NCBI RefSeq assembly: GCF_018449475.1 | Contig: NZ_JAHCQH010000015.1 | Span: forward strand, 868,001-932,000 | DNA length: 64,000 nucleotides | Source of the DNA: Ancylobacter radicis | Lineage (GTDB): Bacteria; Pseudomonadota; Alphaproteobacteria; Rhizobiales; Xanthobacteraceae | Direction: 5' to 3' | Shown here: piece after piece, positions 10,311 to 20,122 of the stretch | How positions within the stretch are numbered: position 1 is the first letter of the stretch | Layout of the letters: each line of letters begins with the position of its first letter | Notes under the pieces: generated by a model | Databases searched by the model: none | What the model saw: the letters and a program-made list of their open reading frames with translations, nothing else | Told to the model about the DNA's origin: nothing | Position numbers and translations under genes: made by a program

Positions 10311-10789
10311 CGTCCGGCCTCCGGGAACAGGCCCAAAATCGGATCGCCAGCGAAACGATGTGTGGGGCGCTCGGGAATGTAGCTGACGCCCTGCGCCCGC
10401 AGCGCGCCACTACTGAGGCGGGCCTCGAAGTAACGCTGCTCGGCGGCTTCGAGCGTCGGGGCGACGATCACCGCGACTTCCTCATGGCCGTGCCCGATCA
10501 GCTTGCTCCGGCGCAGGCCGGGCAGCAGAACGGCGACGGCCAGATTGCCGATCATCAGCAGGGCAAAGCCGTCCTCAATGTCGAGACCATACATGGTCGC
10601 GCCGATCGCCCCCTGAAACAGGAGGTAGCCGATCAGCCCCAGCCAGAGCTGGTGGCGCAGCAAGACCAGTGGCGCCAGAGGGATGGAACTCCAGGACAGG
10701 CGCTCGGGAACGAAGACCACACTGTCGGCCCACGCGCCCGTGCGTTCCTCTTGCGCTTCCTCAGGCTCGAAAACGCTCCACATCGTCAT
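10307..10789 (-). CDS. DUF2628 domain membrane protein within the his operon
   Basis: 160 aa. Two to three hydrophobic segments are visible in the middle ([22 protein letters not shown] and [18 protein letters not shown]). The N-part [45 protein letters not shown] and the central [23 protein letters not shown] fit the DUF2628 family. Its function is unknown. It is consistently found between hisB and hisH in Rhizobiales (recalled) and here is tightly packed, 2 bp after hisB and overlapping hisH, so it is co-transcribed with histidine synthesis. Confidence 0.85.
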   Translation of the reverse strand: MTMWSVFEPEEAQEERTGAWADSVVFVPERLSWSSIPLAPLVLLRHQLWLGLIGYLLFQGAIGATMYGLDIEDGFALLMIGNLAVAVLLPGLRRSKLIGHGHEEVAVIVAPTLEAAEQRYFEARLSSGALRAQGVSYIPERPTHRFAGDPILGLFPEAGR

Positions 10790-10791
10790 GC

Positions 10792-11385
10792 TCAGCCTCC
10801 AAGGCTACCCTTGGTCGAGGGAATTTCCCCCGCCGCCGCCGGATCGATCGCCACCGCCGCGCGCAGCGCGCGGGCGAGGCCCTTGAAGCAGCTCTCCGCA
10901 ATATGGTGCGCATTGGCGCCATAGAGCGTCTCGACATGCAGCGTCAGCCCGGCATTGATCGCGAAAGCCTGGAAGAACTCGCGCACCAGCTCGGTATCGA
11001 ACTCGCCGATCTTCGCCGCCGGAAAATCGGTGCGGAAGACGAGGAAGGGACGGCCGGAGATGTCGAGCGCGACGCGGGTCAGCGTCTCGTCCATCGGCAG
11101 ATGAAGGCTGGCATAGCGGGTCACGCCGCGCATGTCGCCCAGCGCCTGCCTGACCGCCTGGCCGAGCGCGATGCCGACATCCTCCACCGTGTGGTGGAAA
11201 TCGATATGCAGGTCGCCCTTGGCCTCGATGTTCATATCGATGCGCGAATGGCGCGCCAGCAGGTCCAGCATATGGTCGAAAAAGCCGACTCCGGTCGCGA
11301 TCACCGCCTGGCCGGTCCCGTCGAGATCGACGGACAGACGGATCTGCGTTTCCTTGGTGGCGCGGGTAATGCTGGCCTGACGCAT
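10792..11385 (-). CDS. hisB: Imidazoleglycerol-phosphate dehydratase HisB
   Basis: 197 aa, monofunctional IGPD without the phosphatase domain of enteric HisB. Metal-binding histidine motifs: [43 protein letters not shown], and [28 protein letters not shown]. Start ATG 11385 has GGAG upstream; a longer ORF to 11442 would place the start beyond the family's usual N-terminus. First gene of the his operon and divergent from hslV, so the 141-bp gap 11386-11526 probably holds both promoters. Confidence 0.96.
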   Translation of the reverse strand: MRQASITRATKETQIRLSVDLDGTGQAVIATGVGFFDHMLDLLARHSRIDMNIEAKGDLHIDFHHTVEDVGIALGQAVRQALGDMRGVTRYASLHLPMDETLTRVALDISGRPFLVFRTDFPAAKIGEFDTELVREFFQAFAINAGLTLHVETLYGANAHHIAESCFKGLARALRAAVAIDPAAAGEIPSTKGSLGG

Positions 11386-11526
11386 GATGTGGGCTCCGGA
11401 AAGAGCCGGCGTCTTAGCAGCTATGGGGTGGCGATGCCACATCCGCGGCTACGGGGCCGGCATTGGTGGCCCGAGTTGCACTGACGTCGCGAGGGCTTAA
11501 GTAAGGGCTCTCGATCGGAGCCTTTC

Positions 11527-12075
11527 ATGACGACGCATTCTCCCGAGACCATCTACGGCACCACCATCGTCTCCGTCCGGATTGGCGGGCGCGTCACCGT
11601 CGGTGGTGACGGGCAGGTCACGCTCGGCAACACGGTGATGAAATCGAACGCCCGCAAGGTACGCCGCCTCGGCAAGGGCGATGTGATCGGCGGCTTCGCC
11701 GGCGCCACGGCCGATGCCTTCACACTGTTCGAGCGGCTGGAAGCCAAGCTCGAACAATATCCCGGCCAATTGCAGCGCGCGGCGGTCGAGCTTGCCAAGG
11801 ACTGGCGCACCGACCGCTATCTGCGCCGGCTGGAAGCCATGATGATCGTCGCCGACGCCAACATCACCCTGGTGCTCACGGGAACCGGCGATGTGCTGGA
11901 GCCGGAGAACGGCATCGCCGCCATCGGCTCGGGCGGCGGCTATGCGCTCGCCGCCGCGCGGGCGCTGGCCGATAGCGGGCAGGACCCGGAAGCCATCGTG
12001 CGCCGGAGCCTGTCCATCGCCGCCGAGATCTGCATCTACACCAACGGCAATCTGGTGCTGGAAACCATTGGCTGA
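11527..12075 (+). CDS. hslV: ATP-dependent protease proteolytic subunit HslV (ClpQ)
   Basis: 182 aa. N-terminal-nucleophile threonine peptidase; the mature enzyme would start at Thr12 in [20 protein letters not shown] after removal of the pro-sequence [23 protein letters not shown] carries the catalytic Lys, and [27 protein letters not shown] the conserved Ser/Gly region. GGAG lies 6 nt before the ATG. Partner hslU follows after 36 bp. Confidence 0.97.
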   Translation: MTTHSPETIYGTTIVSVRIGGRVTVGGDGQVTLGNTVMKSNARKVRRLGKGDVIGGFAGATADAFTLFERLEAKLEQYPGQLQRAAVELAKDWRTDRYLRRLEAMMIVADANITLVLTGTGDVLEPENGIAAIGSGGGYALAAARALADSGQDPEAIVRRSLSIAAEICIYTNGNLVLETIG

Positions 12076-12111
12076 GCCGCCCATCGGGGCCGCCCCTGCG
12101 AAAGACGACCA

Positions 12112-13422
12112 ATGACCAATTTCTCGCCGCGCGAAATCGTCTCCGAACTCGATCGCTACATTGTCGGCCAGCACAAGGCCAAGCGCGCCGTCGCCATCGC
12201 GCTGCGCAACCGCTGGCGCCGCCAGCAACTGGAAGGCCAGTTGCGCGAGGAGGTGCTGCCGAAGAACATTCTGATGATCGGCCCGACCGGCGTCGGCAAG
12301 ACGGAGATTTCCCGCCGCCTTGCCAAGCTCGCCGGCGCGCCTTTCATCAAGGTCGAGGCGACCAAGTTCACCGAGGTCGGCTATGTCGGCCGCGATGTCG
12401 AACAGATCGTGCGCGATCTCGTCGAGGTCGGCATCGGGCTGGTGCGCGAGGTGAGGCGCAAGGGGGTCGAGGCCAAGGCGCATCTGGCCGCCGAGGAACG
12501 GGTGCTCGACGCGCTGGTCGGCGCCACCGCCTCCTCCGGCACGCGCGAGAGCTTCCGCAAGAAGCTGCGCGACGGGCTGATGGACGACAAGGAAATCGAG
12601 ATCGAGATTGCGTCCGGCGGTGGTCAGGGCATGCCGATGTTCGAGATACCCGGCATGCCCGGCGCGCAGATGGGGGCGGTCTCGCTCGGCGACATGCTCG
12701 GCAAGGCCTTTGGCGGACGCTCCAAGCCGCGGCGGGTGACGGTGAAGGACGCCCACCCGCTGCTGCTCTCGGAAGAAGCCGACAAGCTGATCGACCAGGA
12801 CGCCATCGTACAGGAAGCAATCCGCACGGTGGAGGAGAATGGCATCGTCTTTCTCGACGAGATCGACAAGATTGCCGGCTCGGAGCGGCGCGGCGGCGCC
12901 GATGTCTCCCGCGAGGGCGTGCAGCGCGACCTGCTGCCGCTGATCGAGGGCACGACGGTTTCAACCAAGCACGGCTCGGTGAAGACCGACCACATCCTGT
13001 TCATCGCCTCCGGCGCCTTCCACGTCTCGAAACCCTCCGACCTGCTGCCCGAGCTCCAGGGCCGCCTGCCGATACGGGTGGAGCTTGAGGCACTGTCGCG
13101 CGAGGATTTCACCCGCATCCTCACGGAGACGGAGGCGAGCCTCGTCAAGCAGTCCGTCGCGCTGATGGGGACGGAAGGCGTGACGCTCACCATCACCGAG
13201 GATGCCGTGGCGGCGATTGCCGATATCGCGGTCCAGGTGAATTCCACGGTGGAGAATATCGGCGCCCGCCGGCTGCAAACGGTGATCGAGCGGGTGCTCG
13301 ACGATCTGTCCTTCAACGCGCCCGACCGGTCGGGAGACGTGGTGGTGATCGACGGCGCCTATGTACGCGAGCGGGTCGCGGACCTCGCCGGCAATGCCGA
13401 TCTCAGCCGCTACATCCTTTGA
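12112..13422 (+). CDS. hslU: ATP-dependent protease ATPase subunit HslU (ClpY)
   Basis: 436 aa AAA+ unfoldase for HslV. Walker [17 protein letters not shown] (near residue 60), pore loop GYVGRDVE, intermediate domain with the glycine/proline insert [18 protein letters not shown], Walker [13 protein letters not shown], sensor region [14 protein letters not shown], and the C-terminal tail ending DLSRYIL that docks into HslV. Same operon as hslV. No clear sigma-32 promoter was picked out upstream of hslV. Confidence 0.97.
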   Translation: MTNFSPREIVSELDRYIVGQHKAKRAVAIALRNRWRRQQLEGQLREEVLPKNILMIGPTGVGKTEISRRLAKLAGAPFIKVEATKFTEVGYVGRDVEQIVRDLVEVGIGLVREVRRKGVEAKAHLAAEERVLDALVGATASSGTRESFRKKLRDGLMDDKEIEIEIASGGGQGMPMFEIPGMPGAQMGAVSLGDMLGKAFGGRSKPRRVTVKDAHPLLLSEEADKLIDQDAIVQEAIRTVEENGIVFLDEIDKIAGSERRGGADVSREGVQRDLLPLIEGTTVSTKHGSVKTDHILFIASGAFHVSKPSDLLPELQGRLPIRVELEALSREDFTRILTETEASLVKQSVALMGTEGVTLTITEDAVAAIADIAVQVNSTVENIGARRLQTVIERVLDDLSFNAPDRSGDVVVIDGAYVRERVADLAGNADLSRYIL

Positions 13423-13456
13423 TTCGGCTACGAAACGGGCCAGGGTCGATCAGGTA

Positions 13457-13470
13457 GTTTCACGTGAAAC
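13457..13470. promoter_or_regulatory. parS site 1 (ParB-binding palindrome)
   Basis: The 14-bp perfect palindrome GTTTCACGTGAAAC matches the core of the near-universal bacterial parS (TGTTTCACGTGAAACA). It lies in the intergenic gap after hslU, about 7.5 kb left of the putative origin. ParB, encoded at 32.2 kb, is the expected ligand. Confidence 0.85.
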
Positions 13471-13471
13471 C

Positions 13472-13492
13472 GCGGGGCCTCTGGTGCCCCGC
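13472..13492. terminator. Stem-loop between convergent hslU and xre genes
   Basis: GCGGGGC (13472-13478) and GCCCCGC (13486-13492) form a 7-bp GC stem with a 7-nt loop, right after the parS site and before the xre stop at 13501. No U-tract on either side, so only a modest case for a bidirectional terminator. Confidence 0.35.
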
Positions 13493-13500
13493 TCCCTACG

Positions 13501-13866
13501 CTACCCCGGCCGGCTGAGGATCTTGAGGCGCCCCAGCAGCTCTGCCACCGCCTCGGGCGGCAGGGTGGAAATCTCGCGGGCGAGAAGATTGGCCAGCTCC
13601 GTCGCCTCGGGCGCAAGGCCGGAGGTGTCCACAACGACGCGCGGATCGGAAATCTCCGCGAGCATGCGCAGGGCCTCCGCCTCGTCCCAGATGACGTTGA
13701 AATAGGCCATGATGCGCTGGAGCATCATGAAGGTCGGCTGCCCGCGCTTGCCGTGTTCAAGCGCCGAGAGATAGGCGGCGGACACGCCGATCGCCTCCGC
13801 CATCTGCGACAACGTCACCCCGCGTTCGGCGCGCAGTTCCCGCATTCTCCAGCCAAACGGCGTCAT
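13501..13866 (-). CDS. XRE-family helix-turn-helix transcriptional regulator
   Basis: 121 aa from ATG 13866, overlapping the smr stop by ATGA. N-terminal Cro/C1-type HTH: FGWRMRELRAERGVTLSQMAEAIGVSAAYLSALEHGKRGQP. The C-terminal half is helical and ends LPPEAVAELLGRLKIL; no ligand-binding domain was recognised. It follows smr and mltA on the same strand, so it is probably the last gene of tim44-mltA-smr-xre; this neighbourhood is common in Rhizobiales. Target genes cannot be inferred. Confidence 0.88.
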   Translation of the reverse strand: MTPFGWRMRELRAERGVTLSQMAEAIGVSAAYLSALEHGKRGQPTFMMLQRIMAYFNVIWDEAEALRMLAEISDPRVVVDTSGLAPEATELANLLAREISTLPPEAVAELLGRLKILSRPG

Positions 13867-14468
13867 CGGCCGATCTCCCGCGCGCGGCGGATGCGCACAT
13901 AGAGCGCGCCTTCTCCGCCATGGCCGCGTGCGGCGGTCTCGAAGCCGACCACAACGCCGCGCAGCTCCGGGGCGGCGAGCCATTGCGGCACCAGACGGCG
14001 CAGCACACCACGCCCGCCCTCCCCGGCCAGAACCCGCATGCCCTCGCCCTTGCCGGTGATGACGAGCACGAGGGAATGACCCGCACCCTGCGCCCCGCGC
14101 AGGAAGGCGTTCAGCCGGCCATGGGCGGCCGCTTGCGTGAGGCCGTGAAGATCGAGCCGTGCATCCACCTCGGCCCCGCGCCCGAGGCGGCGGCGCAGCT
14201 TGGGCTCCAGAGGAGCGAGCGGCGCCAGCGGCGGGGGGCCGGGCGGCTTTGCCTTGACCGACGGTGCTGCTGCCGGCCGGGTGGGTGCGGGGGATTTTGC
14301 CTCCGGCTCCGCCGGTTCAGGCACTGGGGCCGGAGGCGCAGTGACCGGGAGCTTCGGCCTCAACGGATTCACCGAGCGCGCGACATGTTCCCACAGCGCC
14401 CGCTCCTCGAGATCAAGCCCGCGACGACGGCGCGGGCGCCCGCCGGTCTGTCCGCCGCCTTCTGTCAT
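13863..14468 (-). CDS. Smr-domain protein (MutS2 C-terminal-like, possible endonuclease)
   Basis: 201 aa. A basic N-tail and a proline/alanine-rich linker (about residues 40-85) lead to a C-terminal Smr domain with the two signature motifs LDLHGLTQ (about residue 106) and ITGKGEG, followed by VLRRLVPQWL. Smr domains act as nucleases or DNA/RNA-structure binding modules. Overlaps mltA at its start and xre at its end by 4 bp each. Confidence 0.9.
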   Translation of the reverse strand: MTEGGGQTGGRPRRRRGLDLEERALWEHVARSVNPLRPKLPVTAPPAPVPEPAEPEAKSPAPTRPAAAPSVKAKPPGPPPLAPLAPLEPKLRRRLGRGAEVDARLDLHGLTQAAAHGRLNAFLRGAQGAGHSLVLVITGKGEGMRVLAGEGGRGVLRRLVPQWLAAPELRGVVVGFETAARGHGGEGALYVRIRRAREIGR

Positions 14469-15751
14469 GGGGTAGCCGCCGTCATCGGCGCCGATGGCGG
14501 GCGGGGCTTGGGCAGGGGCACGCGGTGGCGGGCCGGGTCGAGCGCACGCGGCAAAAAGATCGCGAACCGGCCGGGATGCTGGATGCGGCCGGCAATCGAG
14601 CCCGCCTCCTTGCCGGCGCCGAAGAAAATGTCCGCCCGCGCGGGGCCGATGATGGCCGAGCCGGTGTCCTGCGCAATCGTCAGATGGCGAAACGGCGCGA
14701 CAGCCCCGTCCTCGCCGGTCGGCAGGTCGGCGGCGATGAAGAAGGGCGTGCCATAGACATGGATGGTGCGGTCGATCGCGATGGAGCGGATGGCCGTCAG
14801 CGGCAGACCCTGGGCACCGATCGCGCCATCACCCGGTTTCAGCTCCGTCGCCTCGCGAAAGAAGATGTAGGAGCGGTTCTGCCGCATCAATTCGCGCCCC
14901 TGCTGCGGATGGTCCGCAATATAGGCGCGGATCGCGTCCATCGACATCTTCTCGCGCGGCACGAGATTCTGCTCGATCAGCAGACGGCCGATCGGCGTGT
15001 AGGGCTGGCCGTTATGGCCGTCATAATTGAGGCGGAGCACCGCGCCGTCCGGCAGCCGCACCCGCACCGAACCCTGGATATGAGCAAAGAAAGCGTCGGC
15101 CGGGTCCTTGATCCAGGCCACCTCCAGCCCCTTGCCGGCCAGTGCGCCATCCTCGATCGCGGCGCGGTCGTGATAGGGCACAAGCGCATCGCCCTCGCGG
15201 CGGAAGGCCTTGCCCTTATTGGCCGGCGCGCCATCCTTCGGCGGGGCTTCCAGCACGAGATCGGGCGGGCGGCGGTAGAGCGGCGTCGCGTAGATGTCGG
15301 TGCGGGTGCGCGAGCCTTCCACCTCCGGCTCGTAATAGCCGGTCAGAAATCCCTGCGGCTGATCCACCCCGGTCATGAGAAACGGCGTGAATTCGCGCTG
15401 GAAGAAAGCACGGGCCGCGTGCTCGCTGGGATGAGAGGCCAGGCGCAGGGCGCGCCGGCACACCGGGCGGAGCGCGGAGAACATCGGACGCGGCGGTTCA
15501 ACGCTATCGCCCCGGCTGCGGAGCCGCGCGCAGCTGCGGCGGAAGGCGGTGAAGGCGGGCGCGATGGGATCGGTTTCCCAGCCCGGCAGGGCGTCGAAGG
15601 CGATCGGCTCAAGCGTCGCCTGCGGGAACAGAAACAGCGGCGCGTCGGTGCGGGCCGCAGCCGTGCTTGCCCCGGCGACCACCGCCGGGACGGCGATCAA
15701 TGCGAGGACAAAAGCCCGCAGAGGGGCCAGGAAATGACGGGGTGCGCGCAC
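14465..15751 (-). CDS. mltA: Membrane-bound lytic murein transglycosylase A (MltA)
   Basis: 428 aa. N-terminal hydrophobic signal (about residues 10-32, AFVLALIAVPAVVAGASTAAA) with no lipobox cysteine, so it is probably periplasmic or signal-anchored. MltA domain: QGFLTGYYEPEVEGSRTRTDIYATPLYRRP and later RLNYDGHNGQPYTPIGRLL; the C-terminal 3D domain shows the catalytic region LTIAQDTGSAIIGPARADIFFGAG with the characteristic Asp residues. Cleaves peptidoglycan to 1,6-anhydromuropeptides. Confidence 0.94.
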   Translation of the reverse strand: MRAPRHFLAPLRAFVLALIAVPAVVAGASTAAARTDAPLFLFPQATLEPIAFDALPGWETDPIAPAFTAFRRSCARLRSRGDSVEPPRPMFSALRPVCRRALRLASHPSEHAARAFFQREFTPFLMTGVDQPQGFLTGYYEPEVEGSRTRTDIYATPLYRRPPDLVLEAPPKDGAPANKGKAFRREGDALVPYHDRAAIEDGALAGKGLEVAWIKDPADAFFAHIQGSVRVRLPDGAVLRLNYDGHNGQPYTPIGRLLIEQNLVPREKMSMDAIRAYIADHPQQGRELMRQNRSYIFFREATELKPGDGAIGAQGLPLTAIRSIAIDRTIHVYGTPFFIAADLPTGEDGAVAPFRHLTIAQDTGSAIIGPARADIFFGAGKEAGSIAGRIQHPGRFAIFLPRALDPARHRVPLPKPRPPSAPMTAATP

Positions 15752-15763
15752 TCCGTCATCTTC

Positions 15764-16486
15764 TCACGAAGCGGCTTCGGTGGCGACCAGCTTCCAATTG
15801 GGGTCACGGGCCCCGAGATCGCGGGCGAAGGTCCACACATCGGTCACATCGGCGACCTGCTCGGCATCGCCATCGATGACCTGACCGGCCCGGTCGCGCG
15901 TCACGGAAATGAGCTGGGAGACGAAACGCACGGTGATCTGCGCGGTACGGCCCTTCACGCTGGCCTCGATGATCTCCGCCTTGTCGACGCCGACGAACTG
16001 CGTCTCCATCTTCTCGCCGCGCTGCTCGCGCTCCTGGATCGCGGCGGCGAAGCCGTCGAACACTTCGCGGGCCAGAAGCTCCTTGAGGGTCGGCCGATCG
16101 CCCTGCGCGAAGGCGACCACGATCATCTCATAAGCCGAGCGAGCACCGGTAATGAAGTGCTGGACATCGAAGCCCCGCTCCTGCGCGGCAATCGCATCGA
16201 GCCCGTTGGCCACGGCCGAACCGACCTCGGCGACACCGGACCAGCGGCGCGGCGACGCCGGCGATTCTTCCGGCTCGACCGGTTCAGGCACGGCGACAGG
16301 CTCGGCGGTACCGGGAAAATTCACCACCTTGTCGGACGCACCCGCCGGGGCCTTGGCGGGATCGCGACGCGAATAGGGGTCATAGGGCGGCCGCTCGCGC
16401 CCGGTCCTCTGTCCCAGCACGCTACGCAGCCGTATGAAGATGAACACGGCGAGGGCCAGGAAGATGATCGTATAAATATCGAACAC
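15764..16486 (-). CDS. Tim44/TimA-family membrane-associated protein
   Basis: 240 aa from GTG 16486. One N-terminal transmembrane helix (VFDIYTIIFLALAVFIFIRL), then a Pro/Glu-rich linker with repeated PEPVEPEES, then a Tim44-like domain (about residues 105-235: FLTGARSAYEMIVVAFAQGDRPTLKELLAREVFDGFAAAI ... WTFARDLGARDPNWKLVATEA). Bacterial homologues (TimA) are inner-membrane proteins of uncertain function, related to mitochondrial Tim44. The upstream ORF extension to 16564 lacks a family-like sequence, and the TM helix falls naturally at the chosen start. Divergent from secB, a conserved neighbour pairing. Confidence 0.88.
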   Translation of the reverse strand: MFDIYTIIFLALAVFIFIRLRSVLGQRTGRERPPYDPYSRRDPAKAPAGASDKVVNFPGTAEPVAVPEPVEPEESPASPRRWSGVAEVGSAVANGLDAIAAQERGFDVQHFITGARSAYEMIVVAFAQGDRPTLKELLAREVFDGFAAAIQEREQRGEKMETQFVGVDKAEIIEASVKGRTAQITVRFVSQLISVTRDRAGQVIDGDAEQVADVTDVWTFARDLGARDPNWKLVATEAAS

Positions 16487-16864
16487 GTTACACGCCGCCG
16501 TTGATTTCGTTGCGCCGGCGCGACCGCCGGCAGGCCTCAGACTGATCTTGGCACGCCGAACCACTCTGGCCCTCGTGCCCGCTTGGGTTATGTACGCCGT
16601 CCAACCGATTTCGCCAGTGCAGCGGATGCCGCAAGGTCATCCATTTCGCCGAGAACACGGTCTTTTGTCGACGCTTCCTCCCAGAGTAGTCCAAGCGCGC
16701 TCCATGCGCCAACCCTGCCTGCTCATCGCGCACCTCTCCTTGTGAGTACGCAGCAACCGTGTTAGCGACACGCGCCCTTTCCTGAAGACCGATGCGACGG
16801 CGAGCCCGGCCGCGCGGTACATAGGCCGGCGACGCTCCTTCCGCCGGCGACACGGAGATTCCTG
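16487..16864. other. 378-bp intergenic region between tim44 and secB
   Basis: Divergent spacer expected to hold the promoters of the tim44 and secB operons. A 121-codon minus-strand reading frame spans it but has no recognisable family, an arginine-rich out-of-frame look, and ends at the tim44 start. In many Rhizobiales fxsA lies here; it is absent. No hairpin with U-tract and no tRNA was seen. Confidence 0.5.
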
Positions 16865-17332
16865 ATGGCCGAGAACGAAAACGCCGCGTCGATGCCGACG
16901 CTCCAGGTGCTGACGCAGTACACGAAGGACCTGTCCTTCGAGAATCCGGGCGCCCCGGAATCGCTGGCGGTCGGTGGCCAGCCGCAGATCGGCATCCAGA
17001 TCAAGGTCGACGCCAAGCCGGTGCGTGAGGGCTCCGAATTTGAGGTCGAGCTGAAGATCGAGGCCAAGGCCGAGCTCAAGGGCAAGACGCTGTTCGCGCT
17101 CGAACTCGCCTATGCCGGCATCTTCCGCGCGCAGAATGTGGCGCAGGAGACCATCCACCCCTTCATCATGATCGAATGCCCGCGCATGCTCTTCCCCTTC
17201 GCGCGGCAGATCGTGGCGGACACCGTGCGCAATGGCGGCTTCCCGCCCCTGATGATCGATCCGGTCGATTTCGTTACGCTGTATCGCCAGCGCATGGCCA
17301 AGCAGCAGCCGAGCGGCGTGCTCGCTTCCTGA
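16865..17332 (+). CDS. secB: Protein-export chaperone SecB
   Basis: 155 aa. Tetrameric chaperone that holds preproteins unfolded for SecA. Family text: [22 protein letters not shown] at the N-terminus, [24 protein letters not shown], and the highly conserved C-terminal block [42 protein letters not shown] lies about 5 nt upstream of the ATG. Converges with dnaQ, 6 bp away. Confidence 0.97.
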   Translation: MAENENAASMPTLQVLTQYTKDLSFENPGAPESLAVGGQPQIGIQIKVDAKPVREGSEFEVELKIEAKAELKGKTLFALELAYAGIFRAQNVAQETIHPFIMIECPRMLFPFARQIVADTVRNGGFPPLMIDPVDFVTLYRQRMAKQQPSGVLAS

Positions 17333-17338
17333 TCCGGC

Positions 17339-18055
17339 TTACGCGGCCGGCCCGGCCTCGGTGTCAGCCGCGTATTCCTTCCAGATCGCGCCATCACCCA
17401 GCGTCGCCACAAAGGCGGCATGAGTGGCGATCTGCACGGCATCCAGCCGCGCCGGCAAAGGCCGCGGCCTCTCGCGCGGCAGGCCCGAAACAATTTCGGT
17501 GGTCTCCACGCGCACCTCGGCCACGGTGAGACCGAGCGCCGTCTGCCGTCCCCCGCACAGCTCCGCATAGACATCCGCCAGAAGCTCGGAATCGAGCAGC
17601 GCCCCATGCTTGGTGCGGCGCGAGCCGTCGATGCCATAGCGGGACATCAAGTCGTCGAGACGGTTCGAGGCGCCCGGATGGCGACGCCGCGCGAGGCTCA
17701 GCGTGTCGATGACGCGGTCGAAGGTGATCGGCGGTCGGCCGATCTTCGCCAGTTCCGCATTGATGAAGCCGATGTCGAAGGCCGCATTGTGGATGACCAG
17801 CGGCGAATCCTCGATGAAAGCGAGAAACTCCTCCACCACCTGGGCAAAGAGCGGCTTGTCCGACAGGAATTCGGCCGACAGCCCGTGCACGTTGAACGCC
17901 TCGACCGGCATGTCGCGCTGCGGGTTCAGATAGACATGGTAGACCTGCCCCGTCGGGATGCGGTTATAGATCTCGACGCAGCCGATCTCGACCAGCCGGT
18001 CGCCGGTGAGCGGATTGAGGCCGGTGGTCTCGGTATCGAGAACGATCTCACGCAA
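17339..18055 (-). CDS. dnaQ: DNA polymerase III subunit epsilon (3'-5' proofreading exonuclease)
   Basis: 238 aa. DEDDh exonuclease: Exo[14 protein letters not shown] (Asp7, Glu9), Exo[15 protein letters not shown] (Asp), Exo[21 protein letters not shown] (His and Asp). The short C-terminal tail is the region that contacts the polymerase alpha subunit. Overlaps coaE start by 8 bp. The dnaQ-coaE-aroE-maf-ppsR order leading away from oriC is conserved in alphaproteobacteria. Confidence 0.96.
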   Translation of the reverse strand: MREIVLDTETTGLNPLTGDRLVEIGCVEIYNRIPTGQVYHVYLNPQRDMPVEAFNVHGLSAEFLSDKPLFAQVVEEFLAFIEDSPLVIHNAAFDIGFINAELAKIGRPPITFDRVIDTLSLARRRHPGASNRLDDLMSRYGIDGSRRTKHGALLDSELLADVYAELCGGRQTALGLTVAEVRVETTEIVSGLPRERPRPLPARLDAVQIATHAAFVATLGDGAIWKEYAADTEAGPAA

Positions 18056-18659
18056 GGTGGTCTCCTTCGGTCAGGCGCGCGACCAGCGCCGCCACCTCGG
18101 CCCGGGCATGATCGAGGCCGGGGCCTGTGTCGAGCAGATAATCGGCGCGGCGCCGCTTCTCCGGATCGGGCATCTGCCGCTGCAGGATCGACGCAAACTT
18201 CTCCTCTGTCATGCCCGGGCGCGCCATGACGCGCGCGCGCTGCACAGTTTCCGGCGCTGTGACGACGAGGATCGCGTCGGTTCGCTCCTCCGCGCCGGTC
18301 TCGAAGAGAAGAGGGATGTCGAGCACGGCGAGGCGGGCCCCAGTCTGCGCCGCCGCGGCGAGGAACGCCGCCTCCCGCGCCCGCACCAGCGGGTGAACGA
18401 TGGCCTCCAGCCGGCGCATCGCCGCATCGTCACCGAGCACGCGAGCACCCAGAAGCGTGCGATCGATCCGGCCATCGACACTCACGCCCGGAAACGCCGC
18501 TTCAACCGGCGCGACGCCCTCGGCGCCGTAGAGCTCATGAACGGCAGCATCGGCGTCATGCACAGGCACGCCAAGCTCGCGGAAAAACGCCGCGGTCGTC
18601 GTCTTGCCCATGCCGATGGAGCCTGTAAGACCCAGCCGGAACGGGCCCTTGGCGCTCAT
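18048..18659 (-). CDS. coaE: Dephospho-CoA kinase
   Basis: 203 aa. Last step of CoA synthesis. P-loop [21 protein letters not shown] near the N-terminus, followed by [13 protein letters not shown] (Asp pair at the substrate site), [12 protein letters not shown], and [48 protein letters not shown], the canonical R-Q-M-D lid. Overlaps aroE by 4 bp and dnaQ by 8 bp, indicating one transcript. Confidence 0.96.
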   Translation of the reverse strand: MSAKGPFRLGLTGSIGMGKTTTAAFFRELGVPVHDADAAVHELYGAEGVAPVEAAFPGVSVDGRIDRTLLGARVLGDDAAMRRLEAIVHPLVRAREAAFLAAAAQTGARLAVLDIPLLFETGAEERTDAILVVTAPETVQRARVMARPGMTEEKFASILQRQMPDPEKRRRADYLLDTGPGLDHARAEVAALVARLTEGDHLA

Positions 18660-19501
18660 CGCAATTGCCCCTTGGCAGCGAGGTCGGCCAGCACCAGGTC
18701 ACGCAATTCGGCCGTCACCTGCGGGCGCACGCCGAACCAGCGTTCGAATCCCGGCACCGCCTGGTGCAGCAGCATGCCGAGGCCGTCCACGGTCTTGAGC
18801 CCGCGGGCTCTCGCGGTCGCAAGAAGCGGCGTTTCCAGAGGCACATAGACGATGTCGCTGACCACCGCGTCGGGCGACAGCGCCGAAAGGTCGATATCGA
18901 GCGGCGGCTGACCCTTCATGCCGAGCGAGGTCGTATTGACCAGAAGACGGCAGCCATTCAGCCGGCCCCCCAGATCACGCCAGTCGACCGGCAGCACCTG
19001 CGCGCCGAACTGGTCGCGCAGCGCCTGCGCGCGGGCGAGGGTGCGATTGGCGACAACGACGCGGCCGATGCCGCGACTGATGAGACCATAGATCACAGCA
19101 CGCGAGGCACCGCCCGCGCCCAGCACCACGGCTTCGCCCAAGGCCCGCGCCCAGTCGGGTTCCGCCGCATCGAGATTGGCAAGGAAGCCGTGCACATCGG
19201 TATTGGCGCCGTTCAGGTGGCCATCCTCCAGCCACAACGTATTCACCGCGCCAAGGGCCGCGGCGACCGGATCAAGCGCGGCCACGGCCCGGAAGGCGGC
19301 TTCCTTGTGGGGAACCGTCACATTGGCACCGATCAGGCCGCTGGCGGCGAAATCCGCCAGGAAGGCGTCGATGGCCTCCGGCTCGATGTCACGCCGGCCA
19401 TATTCGCCGTCGATCCCATGCTGGACCAGCCAATGGCCGTGAATCAGCGGCGAGCGGGAATGGGCCACGGGATGGCCGATAATGGCAGCGCGGCGGGTCA
19501 A
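18656..19501 (-). CDS. aroE: Shikimate dehydrogenase (NADP+)
   Basis: 281 aa. Reduces 3-dehydroshikimate in the shikimate pathway. Substrate site [21 protein letters not shown], catalytic Lys in [11 protein letters not shown], catalytic Asp in [15 protein letters not shown]-binding [16 protein letters not shown] followed by [12 protein letters not shown], and [12 protein letters not shown]. Normal length. Overlaps maf by 4 bp. Confidence 0.96.
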   Translation of the reverse strand: MTRRAAIIGHPVAHSRSPLIHGHWLVQHGIDGEYGRRDIEPEAIDAFLADFAASGLIGANVTVPHKEAAFRAVAALDPVAAALGAVNTLWLEDGHLNGANTDVHGFLANLDAAEPDWARALGEAVVLGAGGASRAVIYGLISRGIGRVVVANRTLARAQALRDQFGAQVLPVDWRDLGGRLNGCRLLVNTTSLGMKGQPPLDIDLSALSPDAVVSDIVYVPLETPLLATARARGLKTVDGLGMLLHQAVPGFERWFGVRPQVTAELRDLVLADLAAKGQLR

Positions 19502-20118
19502 AGCAGGTCTCCCCGATCACGCAGGAAAGCCAGCAGCGGCAAGAGCGGCAGGCCGAGAATGACAGAATGCTCGCCCTCGATCCGCTCGAACAGATGAATG
19601 CCGAGACCTTCGAGCTGATAGCCGCCGACGCTGGACAGCACGGCCTCACCGGCAGCGTCGAGATAGGCGTCGAGGGCGACGTCATCGAGCGCGCGCATGG
19701 CCAGATGCGCCGATGCGACGGTGTCGAACAGGATCTCGCCATCCAGAGCGACGGCGAGAGCGGCATGCAAGGCATGGGTGCGGCCGGCGAGCCGGGCGAT
19801 CTGGTGGCGGGCGGCCGCCCGATCCGGCGCCTTGTGGAAGGCTTCCTCGCCCAGAGCGAGCGTCTGGTCGGCGCCGATCACCACCCGGCCGGGCCTTGCG
19901 GCGCTGCCCGCCAGCGCCTTGGCGCGCGCGAGGCGACGGGCGATCTCGGCGGGTCCCGCTCCCCGCGCCAGCGCCTCGGATTCAAGGCCGCGCTCATCGA
20001 CGTCGACAGTGATCGCCTCATGCGGCAGACCGGCCGCCGTCATCAGAGCCCGGCGGGCCGCGCTTCTCGAGGCCAGAACGAGCGGAGTCATTCCCCGCCA
20101 CAGCGGATTTACGCTCAT
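19498..20118 (-). CDS. maf: Maf-like nucleotide pyrophosphatase
   Basis: 206 aa from ATG 20118. Family hallmark TPLVLASRSAARRALMTAAGLP near the N-terminus, RLARAKALAG, catalytic region VIGADQTLALGEEAFHKAPDRAAARHQIARLAGRTHALHAA, and GEAVLSSVGGYQLEGLGIHLFERIEGEHSVILGLPLLPLL. Maf proteins hydrolyse modified or canonical nucleoside triphosphates (dTTP/UTP or m7GTP classes). A GTG at 20130 is an alternative start that does not meet the ppsR stop codon either. Confidence 0.92.
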   Translation of the reverse strand: MSVNPLWRGMTPLVLASRSAARRALMTAAGLPHEAITVDVDERGLESEALARGAGPAEIARRLARAKALAGSAARPGRVVIGADQTLALGEEAFHKAPDRAAARHQIARLAGRTHALHAALAVALDGEILFDTVASAHLAMRALDDVALDAYLDAAGEAVLSSVGGYQLEGLGIHLFERIEGEHSVILGLPLLPLLAFLRDRGDLL

Positions 20119-20122
20119 ATCT

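Noticed and set aside
16488-16853. 121-codon minus-strand frame between tim44 and secB
   Set aside because: No family, poor ribosome site, and composition like non-coding shadow frames; treated as intergenic.
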